Shown one piece after another: positions 25,794 through 35,450 of a DNA stretch of 64,000 bases. A program made the translations under genes and the position numbers. The DNA comes from Symbiodinium natans (lineage: Eukaryota > Sar > Dinophyceae > Suessiales > Symbiodiniaceae), in NCBI GenBank assembly GCA_905221605.1, contig CAJNDS010001657.1, positions 64,001 through 128,000 of the forward strand, written 5' to 3'. The first letter of the stretch is position 1, and the number at the start of each line of letters is the position of its first letter. Below the pieces are notes generated by a model. It saw only the letters and a list, made by a program, of their open reading frames with translations. It was not told where the DNA came from and made no database searches.

Positions 25794-28700
25794 TTAAGTT
25801 CCTGCACAGGTCAGGCAATGGCGAAATGACTTCCTGTGGTCGTTGCCACGAATATGGACACACTGCTGGTTGGCATGCCACTTCATGTCGGCGCGGTTCG
25901 TAGCAGTCATGTAGATCTCGCGCCCCAGTGGACACTGCTGTCGATGTTCTTGAGCATCTCGTCGAAGCTCGTTGATGCGATGGCGCAGCGCACGTGCCTC
26001 TTCTTGTTGAAGACTCTCATACTGCCGGTCGTTTTCCAACAGCGTCTCCAGCTCTTGAATGCGATCTCGAAGACATCCGTTTTCGTAGTCCAAGCGAGTG
26101 GCGATCTCATGCACCTCCTCGTCGGTGAATTGGCACCCAATCCTGCGATCCAGCGTTTGGCAACTTGTAGACGTAGTAGGCGGTCGTGTAGAAGACGATG
26201 TCGTTGGTCTTGCTGTACCCGTAGAACTGGTTGAAGTGGACGACGTCGAGATGGTTCGAAACCATGAGAAGATGCCGCTGAGGTAGTAGCGAGCCACGCC
26301 ATACAGCATCCATTCCGTAGCCAGAACGATGCCTGCCAAAGTGACCAGCCATGACCAGTCCTCTTCCCAGAGAGACGCCGTAGTCGCTGAAGTAGAGGTC
26401 GTCGTAGAGCTCGTGGAAGTAGCCGATGTTGGCGCGGCAATGGCGGCAAACATGGCCAGGTAGCATGTGGAGCGCTTCCAAGTTACGCCGCAGAACATAC
26501 TTGATGCCACGAAGCGAGCAGATCTGATCTCGGCATCTGTCATGTCAAAGAGGTCGTCAGAAACTTCGTCCATCGAAGGAAGGGTTCTGAGAACCATGTG
26601 GTGCTTTCCAGCGTTAGCGAACTGCACGGTGCCGGTGCTCAAGAGCTTCATGAGTGGCGGCGCAATCATGCTCTTGGTGAGGCCGTCCGCCGTCATGGAT
26701 TCCGTTGGGGTCAGAACGATCCACCGGAGTCGGCCTTGGAGCCTTGCCTCGCGGAAAGCCATGATGTACAGCCGCTGGTTCTTGTCCTGCGCCACCGACT
26801 TGTCGCCCGACGCAAGCTCGAAGAAGTCCTTGCAGTCGGTGTAGTCGTCGACCGGAAGCTCGGGAACTCCACGTTCTTGCAACGCCACCAATCCTTGGAT
26901 AGTGGGCTTCTTGACCACGTACAGGAGTTCGGCCAGTCTGATGGATACCATGGTGCTGGCCTCCAAGCCGCTGATCGCTGCTAGAGTCTCTGCATGACTC
27001 GTGCTGTAGCTGATGCGCTTCGCCTTGGCACCATGAGCCCACAGGATGTGGGATCGTCCACCCATGAGCTTTGTCTCGTGGTCCTCGAGCGTGTGTTCTT
27101 CGCCAGGATCGAAATGAAGACGATCTTCACAGAGGAGAACGAGAACTCCTTCTTGTGCGTAGTTGCGAACGTTGCCAGCTGCGCTTGAATCATGAATGCT
27201 GGCAAGACGTAGAGGTGGAACTAACTTCCTGTAGTGGAGACCTAGGTTCTGGCCCAGCTCCTTTTTCGCACGCTGAACCACGTTGTTGGCCTGTCTAAGG
27301 TGCACGATTTTCGCTCGTGTCACTTGCGACTGCAAAATGCACACGTCGGCCACCAAGTCCAGTCTTGTAGCCGTCAGCCAAAGCAAGCCGCCCAAAATGG
27401 ACCGAAAAGCTGTCACCTCTGAGGGACACAAGGCCTCGTCGTCCTTCTTGTGTCCAGGCACGTCCACGGGCTTCAACTTCTCGCAGAAAGCATCCTGTGT
27501 CATGCTGAAGCCATCAGGTATCCGCGAGTACAGAACACCGCAATGCACAAATGGAAGTGTCTGGCGAGTGACCTTTCCGAAGGCGTTGACCAATGCCTCC
27601 AGCTGCTGCTTTAGCCACGTTGACTTTCCGCCAGCGCCGCAGTCGTCAACATGTGTTGTGGTAAGACCGAGCACTCTGCCAGATGTCTTCTCGCTCCACT
27701 TGAAGAGGTTCTCGTCCAAGAGACTAGCCACGCCTCCTTGTGCCTCGAAGTGAGCATGGAGGCACAGCTGCCAGGCCAGTGGAGCATCTGAGAGACCATA
27801 GATGGGCTTGTTGCAGAGCAGCAAGTAGGAACCCACTTGGTCTTCCCGAACATCAAACGCTTTGTCGAACTTAGCCAAGTGCCTCCACACGTTCATCGGA
27901 ACCACGACTGCGACCTTCCTCGTGGGAGCTTTGATGCCTTTTGACTTCAGCATCTCCTGGATCTTCTCGAAGCTGAGGCCCTTCAAGAATGCCCCAGAAA
28001 CATCCCAGGATTCCACGTCGAAGCCCTCGTTGGCCGCAGTGCTCAAGAGGATGCGCTGACTCAGCCGCGTTGCTGTGGTGCTCCGAGTCGACAACATGTC
28101 CTTCTGCTTGTCGAAACAGCCCCGGGCACACATCCTTGACTTAACCTTGCGTGTGCCATCGGGCTGGCGTTTCCACTTTCGGACCCACACGCAGTCGACG
28201 ACCACCATGCCGTCTGTCAGCGCATTCACGTGGATCTTAGAGAAGCACTTGGTGTCCACAAACTGCTTGATCTCTGCTTCGTCGGCGCTGTCGACCTGGT
28301 CCCAGACGTCGTAGCATTCCTGCTCTGTCAGGTTGTCCGTCTCCTCGTCGACCTTGTATATCTTGCAAGTGTTCATGTCGACTAGCAGCTCTTGGCTGGT
28401 TCTGCCCGGCCACGTGAAGAGGTACTGGCTGACACGAAGAGAAGGTCCCGCTGAGGAAGTCGATGTCATGTAGGCCTGCGTTTGTTTGCTGCCCCACTGA
28501 GCTGACTCATCATTGACCAGGTCGGAGTAGTTCCGGCTCATGTAAATATCCCACTGCGCCGTGAGATGGTTGTTGTCCTCCAACAGCCAACTCATGGGGT
28601 ACTCTGTGGAGTGAAGCTGCTTTCTGGACATCAACTCGTAGATGTTCAGCCAGTTGTGTTGGGACACTGTGTGGACCTTCTCAGACCGGGCCATGTCCAG

Positions 28701-31700
28701 GTACGTGTCCAGCTTGCTTTTTTTCGTCTCTGGAGCAATGGTGACTGTTCTGCTATCGAGACCCTTTCGCTTGTGGCCCTGGACATCCACGTCCATGTCG
28801 GCAGGTGGCACAGATGATGCCGGCAGCGCAGTTCCTCCTGAGGAAGGAGACGAAGATTGCGGCGAAGAGGAAGACGCTGCTCCAGCATTGGTTCCTGCAT
28901 CGTCGACTTCCATAGCCTTTACTTGCTCTCCTTCAGGGGGAACCACCTTCAACTTTGGCACAATCTCGTACTCTGGGAACACGTAGCAGAAGATGTAGAG
29001 AACCACAAGCTTCTCTGTGGGTATTGATGTGATCTTCTTCATGGTCAGCGGGTCGTCGTTGTTGTGCTCGTAGCTGCTGTACCCCGTGTCCCCTTGCTTC
29101 CACATGAGCAGAATCCCGACTGACTGGCGTGGAGGATGCAAGGTTTTAATGCCTTGGCCCATCATAGCGCCTCCGATATTGCGGGTGGTCAAGGCCTTTC
29201 CAAGAGATGACACCCTTGACCATGCTTCGCCATACGCCAGGGATTCTGAGGATGCCCGAGTCCACGTCGTCACGTTGTTCTTTGTCTGAGGCACCCATCC
29301 AATCGTTGTGACCTTGTAGAGGGGGCCATGCTCGATGACGTTCTTCAACCACTGGAAGCTGTCCATCTGGATGGTAGTCATACTGACGAAGACTCCTGCT
29401 TGGTGAGGCCGTATATGTCTGAAGCTCACCAAGTAGGGACGACCTTGGAACTCCAGAATGGCTGAGCCCTCTTCTCGGTTCAACTTGAGCAGCGTAGCGG
29501 GCCCTCGCCATCCAACATCGCCAGCGACCTCTCGGTGGAAGTCCACTCTAGACGTTCCGGGGACCATCGTTCCAACGTCCAGGTTATGGGGCCTGGTCCT
29601 GTTGGCTCGGGCGATTCTGTCCTCAGCCACCGCCTTATGCACCATGCTCATTGCTAGCTGTCGAATGCGAAGGGCCTTTTCGAAGGGTGTGACGTCGGTC
29701 TGCAAGGCGCCAGCCACTGCCGTGATGGTCTCGCTGTCTTCCTGGTAGAAGGGGCGAGGCAGCACTCCAAAAACTGCCATGCTTGGCGTTGCGCCGCCAT
29801 AGTTGAGAGACTGGTTGTGGGCCATGGCTGCTTCTCGGGCGAGGTCATGCGGTTCAATCTGGATGCCTTGACGATTAAGTTCGGCTTCCAGCTTCTGCAT
29901 GGTGATCTCCATCAGGCCCACATGACGTTCAACTAGCCCGGTGCCTGTGTGTTGCTTGCCAGCTGGCCCAGAAGTTGTTCCCTTCGGAATGCGTGACACA
30001 TGGAACCGCTCTAGTTCTCGTCCTGCTTCATGACTCATCAGGCTTGACTCTTGGTCCATCACAAGTTGTTGCGGCGGGCCGAAGGTGAAGAACCAGTGGT
30101 CCAGAAGTTTTCCAAGTAGTTCTCCAAGCTCTCGCGACTTCACTGCCGCTGCCGCCTTGTACCTTGTGGCTTCGTCAACCATGAGCAGAATCCAGGTCTC
30201 CTTGTACATGTAGAGGTCGATCTGCACTCTCATGTTGAAGGCTGCAGCATTTGATCCAATTTTCACTTGTGGTCTGTTTGGAAGCCTCACATGCTTTCGA
30301 CAGATGCTGCAGTTCATCACCGCTTCTTCAGCCAGAGGAAACAGAGCCGAAGACAATCCAGCTCGAAGCAACATGTTCTTCATGTCCGTAATCGGCGCGT
30401 GGTAGAACCTCTCATGTAGACCAAGAAGAAGTCGTTTGGCTGTCAGGGGGTCGCTGCTCACCAATCCATCATCAGCCAGTCTGCGATACACCTTCCGAAA
30501 GTCAAAGAGGGGCTTCAGGATCTTGCCTTCTTCATTTCTGCTGGCTGGATCTCCTTCGGCCTCTGGTCGCACGGCGTCGAAAGTCTCCTCCAGAGAGTCG
30601 TCGTCACCAGGGGCCGCCAGCTTCTCCTCATCCTCTTTTCTTTCCGGCACGAAGGGGGCCGCCGGCTGCGCCGATCGAGGCCGCGCAGCTGCAGAAGAGG
30701 AAGCAGTGGGCCGATCCACATCGGCGTCGCCGGTGCGGTAGCCGAAGCAATGGATGTGCCAGTCGGCCTCGTCGACGGGAGCATGAAGTTGACTGTGGCC
30801 CATCAGGCGCATGTCCTCTACAGCATGCACCTGCCAAGAACGCAAAGCCCCATCCACAAGCAAGCGCAAAGGTGCCGCAGACGACGACAGGTATGGATCA
30901 GGTACTTTTCGAGTCCATGGACGAAGCGAGCAAAGAACACCGAGGACTTGGAAAGTATCGAGGAAGACGTCCTGGAAGACACGGAGAAGGATGGGATCCT
31001 CGACCCAGTGGTCACTATGCACGCTCTTCTCCTTGGCAAAGAGGTCGAGACAAGACTCCACCAGCTGCATGAGCGCGGCCTTGAGGTAAAGCTGGTTGTC
31101 GTCCGTGATCTGCAAAGAGGCGTCCACAGCCAGCCGAATCATGCTGTAGTCGCCGGACTTCGCCAGAAACTTGAACGGACCAGTGGGGTCCTCCAAATCC
31201 GACAAAGTTGGACGAGGTTGACGCGTTGTCCGCGCGGAAGGTACGCCACGAACACCAGGTTGACCATAGCGACACTCGCCGGGGGCCAGGGAGTGCTCAC
31301 AGCCCGGCGGCGCTGCGCGACCAAGTCGACACTTTTCGCAGCTGTAGAAGAACCCATGCAACCAGAACAACGTCCGCGGCCAGGGCTTGCAGGTGTGAAG
31401 TTGATCAGCACGAAGAAGTCGCCAAAGGTCTTGACCGAACGCGTGACACAAGCGCTTCGGATAGACGGCCGCCAAAGTGGTGCGGTTGCAGCCATTGCAT
31501 TGCCCTTGAAGAACGCCATGAGGTCGACCCTTGTGGCCCGAGCAGCGCTTGATGAGGACTTTCCATTTGCGATTGCTGAGAAAGGTGGTCGCCTTTCGGA
31601 TGGGATTTTGATGTTCATCTTGAGCGCCCAGCATACATTGGTCCAGGCGTTGCATGCCGACTCCCTCCATGTTCGTCAGGCGTGCAACCGGACTGTCACG

Positions 31701-34700
31701 ATACATCGCCGACCCCGTGGGTTGCTCGATCGTGAAGCCAAGCTCGTGGTGGTGTCGCCATGAGGCGCTGTCAAAGATGAACTCCAAGGTGGGAAGCTCA
31801 GCAGCCCGATCGAAAGAACGTTTGGCCGGATCTTTTCCAGCAGAAGCTATGGACCATGGACCACAGTTTGGCGCTGCAAAGAGGTGCGCAGGCAGCAAAG
31901 ATTGTTGACACTCGTGTAGAAGCTTCTGATGTCCAGCATGTCCAAGGTCCCAGCCATACCGATAGTCCACAGGGAAGCCGACCACGAAGTTGGCCAGCAA
32001 CAGCATTAGCGACAGCCTCCCTGAACCAGAGCACCATTCCCAAAACTGAAAGCGAAGTTCCTTACCGCGCGCTTGCTGTAGCCATTCTCGAGCGTTGCGC
32101 GGCGTGACGGGTCGTCGTCCAGACTTCGTGTAGAACTCCTCGGGGATGGCGCGGTAGTACTGTTGGGCCTGCTTTGTTCGCTCAGCAGACCAGTGCTCAG
32201 GAAAGTGGTCGCCATCATACGCTGGGAACGCTTCCGGGTCCAGATAGTGCGTTTCACTGGCTGCTTGGTTGGCCGTGGAAGGCGAAGAGGAAGGTTGTGC
32301 TTGTAGTGGTTCTGGTGTCACTGGAGTAGCATCCCGCTGCAACAGGCGAAACTTGGTCTTGCCAGTCCAAAGGTACTCCAGGTCCTTGTTGCTGTTGCTG
32401 CCACATATCCAGTCGTCCTTCAGCACTTTCAGAACTGTCTTCTTGCCGACCGCGCGGATCTCAGTGATCCTGTCGCCAAGAACCATGGTCGGGTCGATGG
32501 GGCAGTCGATGGCGCATGGAGGAGTGAATAGCATCCTCCGAGGCGTTCGATGATGTCGGATCAGGTAGCTGCCTTCGACTGTCCACGTGTCACGTTCCTT
32601 CCTCGCTGGAGGATCTCCCAGAAAAGGCTTTGTAGAGTACTTGGTCGTAGAAGCTGGAGATGTCGTAGCGGATGCGGGTGTTGGCGTGAATGCGTCGTTG
32701 GAGGTAGCACATGAAGTGGCTGTTGTGTCCGCCGTAGTTGACGCGCTTGGTTCATGGCTGTCGCGACTTTCACATTGGGCTCCTTGTAGCGATGAAGGTG
32801 TGCTTTTCGGAGTGGATGTTGCGGATGGATATGACGGGTACCGCTCACATTCCCGACTGGGGCAGCCTTGAAGGAAACAATGCCTCACATCGTTCCATTG
32901 CTGACTCGTCTCGGCTGCCCACAGGTAGAGCTGCTTGTTTGCCTTCTTAGTTGTCTCCTCAGACACTTCGCGGGCGTCATCAACGGGCAGCAGGTAGTGG
33001 CCGGAGTCCGTCAGGAGCATTCGCATGTAGTGCCATCCATGGTTGTCATCCCAGGTGGCCAGAACTCCATCGCCATTGCTGAACCAGTCCGTCAGGATAG
33101 ACGCCCGCTGCTTCCGCAGTGCAGGGTTGCTTAGCAAGGCGGGACACAGAGAGCCTTCTCCGCCTATGACGTCTGCACTGAAAGAGCCAGTGGCCCCGGC
33201 CAACTGCACTGGGATGGAGACCTCGCCGAGCGTGGCCTCCTGTGTGCCTGAGATGCCGCTCACACTGTTTTGCTTGTCGTAGCGCCACGAGACCTGCTTG
33301 CCAGTAGGTAGAGCACAATGCTCCAACAGATCTCGCAGCGTTTCGCTTCCAATCAACCCAGAAGCTGCACCTGGATCGACAAGTAGCCCGCGACGCTTTT
33401 CGCCCTTCACGGTGTGGAATGCCGCGTGGTCGCTGTAGATGGACGTTGCGAAAGAGAAGTCCAACCTCTTGACCACGGGGTTGCTGGTGCCACTGGTAGT
33501 AGACGAAGATGTCGCTGTGGGGTCGCTACCATTTGGCTCCTCGTTGTCGGACTTCTCGGTTGTTGCAATCGCTTTGACTCCACCGAGGGCAATGACAGGG
33601 ACCTCGTCGTCTGCGTCGAGCTGGAAGTGCACCGCCTTGGTCTTGACGGGCGGAGTGAGCTGCCTTGGTTCCCCAAAACAGCTTCGCAGTGTCTTCTCTG
33701 CCACGTAGCCATAGTAGCCGTAGCCCTTTCGACCGCTAAACCCTTTTCCACGCGGTGTCCAGCGAGACTTGCCTTTTCCCTTCTTGCCCTTCTTGCCCTT
33801 GCCGAAGCCCTTACTGGACCCATAGCCCTTGCCTTTGTAGGGTCGAAAGCCAGAGCCCTTTCCAGAGCCACTGCCGGAGTTGTTCACGGGGCAAGACGGA
33901 GCGGTGTGCCAGCGAGAGCCACATATGGAGCAACCAATGCCTTTGCCCTTGCCTTTGACCGGGTAGTTGCCCTCGACGACGTTGCCATCTCCATCGTGTT
34001 CGGAGGCGGCTGCCTGCAGGCCGCCTCCACCAGAAACAGCGGAAGCGGATGTATCGTCTGCGTCATCGCCATAGCCGCTCCAGCTGTCCCAGTTGCCACC
34101 AGATTCCCAGCCTTCGTCTGGGGGCCAGAAGTCTTCGTCGTACTCCTGAGACTCGTCCTGGTAGAAGTCCTCGGCCCAGGACCAGCCATCTTCCGTCCAG
34201 TCGTACTCATCCCAGTCTTCAGCAAAGTAGTTCTCGTCGTTCCAATTCTCCTCGACGTAGAGCTCGGCGCCGGCGTCCGTGCCTCTGTTGACAAGTCGCA
34301 ACGCAAGGGTCTTGGCCTCGATGAAGCGTCTCATGTCGCCTTGCACCTGCAGCTTGATGTCCTCGATGAGCTTAGCAGGAAGCCCTGAGTTGCGGAAGAA
34401 CAGGTAGAACTTCGCCACCTCGTTGACCTCGAAGCCAGCCCGAGCCGTTGCCTCCTCCAAGCGGATCTCCCATTCGACGGCATACTCGGAGAAGCTGAGC
34501 TTGCCTCTGCGAAACTCCATGAAGTCTTCGATGGAGCGACTCACCATCTCTTGGTCCGAGATGCCGAAGGCAGCTCTCAAGCTGTTGCACAGAGCTTGAA
34601 CTCCAGAGGGGCAGTGTTGTTGGAGCACCACCGAAGGGTTGTAGGGATCTCGAACTTCTTCTATGCTCAGACGCACCAGGGCATCCGATCCGACGTCTAC

Positions 34701-34937
34701 TCCTCCGTCAGGACGGGGTAGCCTCAGCTGCATTCCAAGGCGTTGCGCCTTGCCTTGCAGCCTCCCAGCCACCAGTGGTCCAACCATGGTGTCGTCTCCA
34801 TCATACACAGAGTACCACAGCTTCAAACGCTCGAAGAACAGACGAAGGGGATAGTCTGGTATCCCTGGCGCCCATCCAGGAGGCACATCTTTCCTGAACT
34901 CGTGCAAAGGGATGCCTCCGCCTCCTGGTGTCGCCAT
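25794..34937 (-). CDS. copia gag-pol polyprotein, 3,047 aa
   Basis: Numbered from the first ATG inside the element (34,937, MATPGGGG); the open frame continues upstream through the LTR to an ATG at 35,459, which lies in flanking DNA and is not the natural start. Gag has a Trp-rich acidic stretch, then a CX2CX4HX4C zinc knuckle (336-349) in a Gly/Lys-rich region. The protease motif is DPGAASG (Asp521). A methyltransferase-like domain spans about 960-1080 (WCSGSG, APNCGPWS with Cys1025, EQP with Glu1071). The integrase zinc site is His1508, His1513, Cys1543, Cys1546, and its core is Asp1574, Asp1628, Glu1670 (LVERH). The reverse transcriptase has DVSGAFLKG (Asp2312) and HVDD (2431-2432). RNase H has Asp2583, Glu2650 and Asp2701. 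After it come a membrane-like segment (about 2861-2890), a Ser/Thr-rich stretch, a coiled coil (2939-3001) and a Cys/His tail. Gag and pol share one frame, so no frameshift is used. Confidence 0.95.
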   Translation of the reverse strand: MATPGGGGIPLHEFRKDVPPGWAPGIPDYPLRLFFERLKLWYSVYDGDDTMVGPLVAGRLQGKAQRLGMQLRLPRPDGGVDVGSDALVRLSIEEVRDPYNPSVVLQQHCPSGVQALCNSLRAAFGISDQEMVSRSIEDFMEFRRGKLSFSEYAVEWEIRLEEATARAGFEVNEVAKFYLFFRNSGLPAKLIEDIKLQVQGDMRRFIEAKTLALRLVNRGTDAGAELYVEENWNDENYFAEDWDEYDWTEDGWSWAEDFYQDESQEYDEDFWPPDEGWESGGNWDSWSGYGDDADDTSASAVSGGGGLQAAASEHDGDGNVVEGNYPVKGKGKGIGCSICGSRWHTAPSCPVNNSGSGSGKGSGFRPYKGKGYGSSKGFGKGKKGKKGKGKSRWTPRGKGFSGRKGYGYYGYVAEKTLRSCFGEPRQLTPPVKTKAVHFQLDADDEVPVIALGGVKAIATTEKSDNEEPNGSDPTATSSSTTSGTSNPVVKRLDFSFATSIYSDHAAFHTVKGEKRRGLLVDPGAASGLIGSETLRDLLEHCALPTGKQVSWRYDKQNSVSGISGTQEATLGEVSIPVQLAGATGSFSADVIGGEGSLCPALLSNPALRKQRASILTDWFSNGDGVLATWDDNHGWHYMRMLLTDSGHYLLPVDDAREVSEETTKKANKQLYLWAAETSQQWNDVRHCFLQGCPSRECERYPSYPSATSTPKSTPSSLQGAQCESRDSHEPSASTTADTTATSCATSNDAFTPTPASATTSPASTTKYSTKPFLGDPPARKERDTWTVEGSYLIRHHRTPRRMLFTPPCAIDCPIDPTMVLGDRITEIRAVGKKTVLKVLKDDWICGSNSNKDLEYLWTGKTKFRLLQRDATPVTPEPLQAQPSSSPSTANQAASETHYLDPEAFPAYDGDHFPEHWSAERTKQAQQYYRAIPEEFYTKSGRRPVTPRNAREWLQQARGKELRFQFWEWCSGSGRLSLMLLLANFVVGFPVDYRYGWDLGHAGHQKLLHECQQSLLPAHLFAAPNCGPWSIASAGKDPAKRSFDRAAELPTLEFIFDSASWRHHHELGFTIEQPTGSAMYRDSPVARLTNMEGVGMQRLDQCMLGAQDEHQNPIRKATTFLSNRKWKVLIKRCSGHKGRPHGVLQGQCNGCNRTTLAAVYPKRLCHAFGQDLWRLLRADQLHTCKPWPRTLFWLHGFFYSCEKCRLGRAAPPGCEHSLAPGECRYGQPGVRGVPSARTTRQPRPTLSDLEDPTGPFKFLAKSGDYSMIRLAVDASLQITDDNQLYLKAALMQLVESCLDLFAKEKSVHSDHWVEDPILLRVFQDVFLDTFQVLGVLCSLRPWTRKVPDPYLSSSAAPLRLLVDGALRSWQVHAVEDMRLMGHSQLHAPVDEADWHIHCFGYRTGDADVDRPTASSSAAARPRSAQPAAPFVPERKEDEEKLAAPGDDDSLEETFDAVRPEAEGDPASRNEEGKILKPLFDFRKVYRRLADDGLVSSDPLTAKRLLLGLHERFYHAPITDMKNMLLRAGLSSALFPLAEEAVMNCSICRKHVRLPNRPQVKIGSNAAAFNMRVQIDLYMYKETWILLMVDEATRYKAAAAVKSRELGELLGKLLDHWFFTFGPPQQLVMDQESSLMSHEAGRELERFHVSRIPKGTTSGPAGKQHTGTGLVERHVGLMEITMQKLEAELNRQGIQIEPHDLAREAAMAHNQSLNYGGATPSMAVFGVLPRPFYQEDSETITAVAGALQTDVTPFEKALRIRQLAMSMVHKAVAEDRIARANRTRPHNLDVGTMVPGTSRVDFHREVAGDVGWRGPATLLKLNREEGSAILEFQGRPYLVSFRHIRPHQAGVFVSMTTIQMDSFQWLKNVIEHGPLYKVTTIGWVPQTKNNVTTWTRASSESLAYGEAWSRVSSLGKALTTRNIGGAMMGQGIKTLHPPRQSVGILLMWKQGDTGYSSYEHNNDDPLTMKKITSIPTEKLVVLYIFCYVFPEYEIVPKLKVVPPEGEQVKAMEVDDAGTNAGAASSSSPQSSSPSSGGTALPASSVPPADMDVDVQGHKRKGLDSRTVTIAPETKKSKLDTYLDMARSEKVHTVSQHNWLNIYELMSRKQLHSTEYPMSWLLEDNNHLTAQWDIYMSRNYSDLVNDESAQWGSKQTQAYMTSTSSAGPSLRVSQYLFTWPGRTSQELLVDMNTCKIYKVDEETDNLTEQECYDVWDQVDSADEAEIKQFVDTKCFSKIHVNALTDGMVVVDCVWVRKWKRQPDGTRKVKSRMCARGCFDKQKDMLSTRSTTATRLSQRILLSTAANEGFDVESWDVSGAFLKGLSFEKIQEMLKSKGIKAPTRKVAVVVPMNVWRHLAKFDKAFDVREDQVGSYLLLCNKPIYGLSDAPLAWQLCLHAHFEAQGGVASLLDENLFKWSEKTSGRVLGLTTTHVDDCGAGGKSTWLKQQLEALVNAFGKVTRQTLPFVHCGVLYSRIPDGFSMTQDAFCEKLKPVDVPGHKKDDEALCPSEVTAFRSILGGLLWLTATRLDLVADVCILQSQVTRAKIVHLRQANNVVQRAKKELGQNLGLHYRKLVPPLRLASIHDSSAAGNVRNYAQEGVLVLLCEDRLHFDPGEEHTLEDHETKLMGGRSHILWAHGAKAKRISYSTSHAETLAAISGLEASTMVSIRLAELLYVVKKPTIQGLVALQERGVPELPVDDYTDCKDFFELASGDKSVAQDKNQRLYIMAFREARLQGRLRWIVLTPTESMTADGLTKSMIAPPLMKLLSTGTVQFANAGKHHMVLRTLPSMDEVSDDLFDMTDAEIRSARFVASSMFCGVTWKRSTCYLAMFAAIAAPTSATSTSSTTTSTSATTASLWEEDWSWLVTLAGIVLATEWMLYGVARYYLSGIFSWFRTISTSSTSTSSTGTARPTTSSSTRPPTTSTSCQTLDRRIGCQFTDEEVHEIATRLDYENGCLRDRIQELETLLENDRQYESLQQEEARALRHRINELRRDAQEHRQQCPLGREIYMTATNRADMKWHANQQCVHIRGNDHRKSFRHCLTCAGT
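31700..32060 (-). other. C5-methyltransferase-like domain inside the polyprotein
   Basis: Three elements stand in the order and spacing of cytosine-C5 methyltransferases: a Gly-rich SAM-loop-like WCSGSGRL (about 965-975), a catalytic-loop-like APNCGPWS (Cys1025) about 55 residues later, and EQP (Glu1071), where the family has ENV, 46 residues later. The canonical loop is PPCQ(P)(F/W)S; here an Asn separates Pro and Cys. The fold assignment is an inference from motifs; activity is uncertain. Unlike the stand-alone enzyme at 47.7 kb, motifs VIII-X are not evident. Confidence 0.6.
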
Positions 34938-35342
34938 TGCGCCGAAGAGCTTGCCGAGGATCAAGTAGCCGAAGACAAGGGCGCTCGGGCTGTAGAGACC
35001 GTGCAAGCTCGGGCGCCTCGCGCCGAGATCGTTCAGGCTGTCGGTGCTGAAGTCGTTCAGGCAGTCGTGCTCGATGTCCACGAAGTGTCGTGTCCTTCCC
35101 AGGCAACTGACCTCGTAGTGCGGGTGACACTGTTGGGGGCCGCAAAGGCCGAAAACTGATCTTGTCCACTCGGTCTGGTTGTTGGGCACAGCGATGCCCA
35201 GCTTCAGCAGAAACAACCAGATGTGTCGAATTGAGCGGGCTCCAAGGATCGTCGTGAAGGTGAAGGGAGCTGGGCAAACCAGCTCAGGACCGCGGAAGTC
35301 CTTGGCAGCCCTATGGCGTCGCTTGGCTTTACACGGAGACCA

Positions 35343-35355
35343 GGCTCCGCTACCA
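35343..35355 (-). other. primer binding site
   Basis: On the minus strand TGGTAGCGGAGCC starts one base after the 5' LTR. The first eight bases equal the Ty1 site, which pairs with the 3' end (CGCTACCA) of initiator methionine tRNA. The following bases would need checking against this organism's own tRNA. Confidence 0.8.
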
Positions 35356-35356
35356 A

Positions 35357-35445
35357 ACTTAGACAATCGATCTTTCACTGGGCCCAAGCGCGCTTCGGTA
35401 TGCACATGTGACTCAAGGTACTTGACAGTGCTGCAGAAGTTCACT
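35357..35445 (-). repeat. 5' LTR, 89 bp
   Basis: Identical to 25,688-25,776. On the coding strand it begins AGTGAACTTC and ends GTCTAAGT, so it lacks the common TG...CA termini. At 89 bases it is shorter than usual for copia. The polyprotein frame is open through it. No TATA-like or polyadenylation signal stands out. Confidence 0.9.
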
Positions 35446-35450
35446 GAACC
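35446..35450. repeat. target-site duplication (right)
   Basis: GAACC, matching 25,683-25,687. Confidence 0.85.

Larger units (their letters stand above)
25688..35445 (-). mobile_element. complete Ty1/copia LTR retrotransposon with MTase-like domain
   Basis: A 9,758-bp element read on the minus strand: 5' LTR 35,357-35,445, primer binding site 35,343-35,355, one gag-pol frame, 3' LTR 25,688-25,776, and GAACC duplicated on both flanks. Domain order (gag, protease, integrase, reverse transcriptase, RNase H) is that of copia, not gypsy. The two LTRs are identical over 89 bases, the frame has no stop and the target duplication is perfect, so insertion was recent. Unusual points are the very short LTRs without TG...CA ends, the methyltransferase-like domain inside pol and a long C-terminal extension. 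Capture of cytosine methyltransferases by retrotransposons has been reported in dinoflagellates; whether this is that family cannot be decided here. Confidence 0.95.

Noticed and set aside
30750-31763. 337-residue plus-strand open frame
   Set aside because: It is antisense to the integrase/methyltransferase-like part of the copia polyprotein; composition is that of a shadow frame.
33414-34388. 324-residue plus-strand open frame
   Set aside because: Antisense to the gag and protease region of the retrotransposon.
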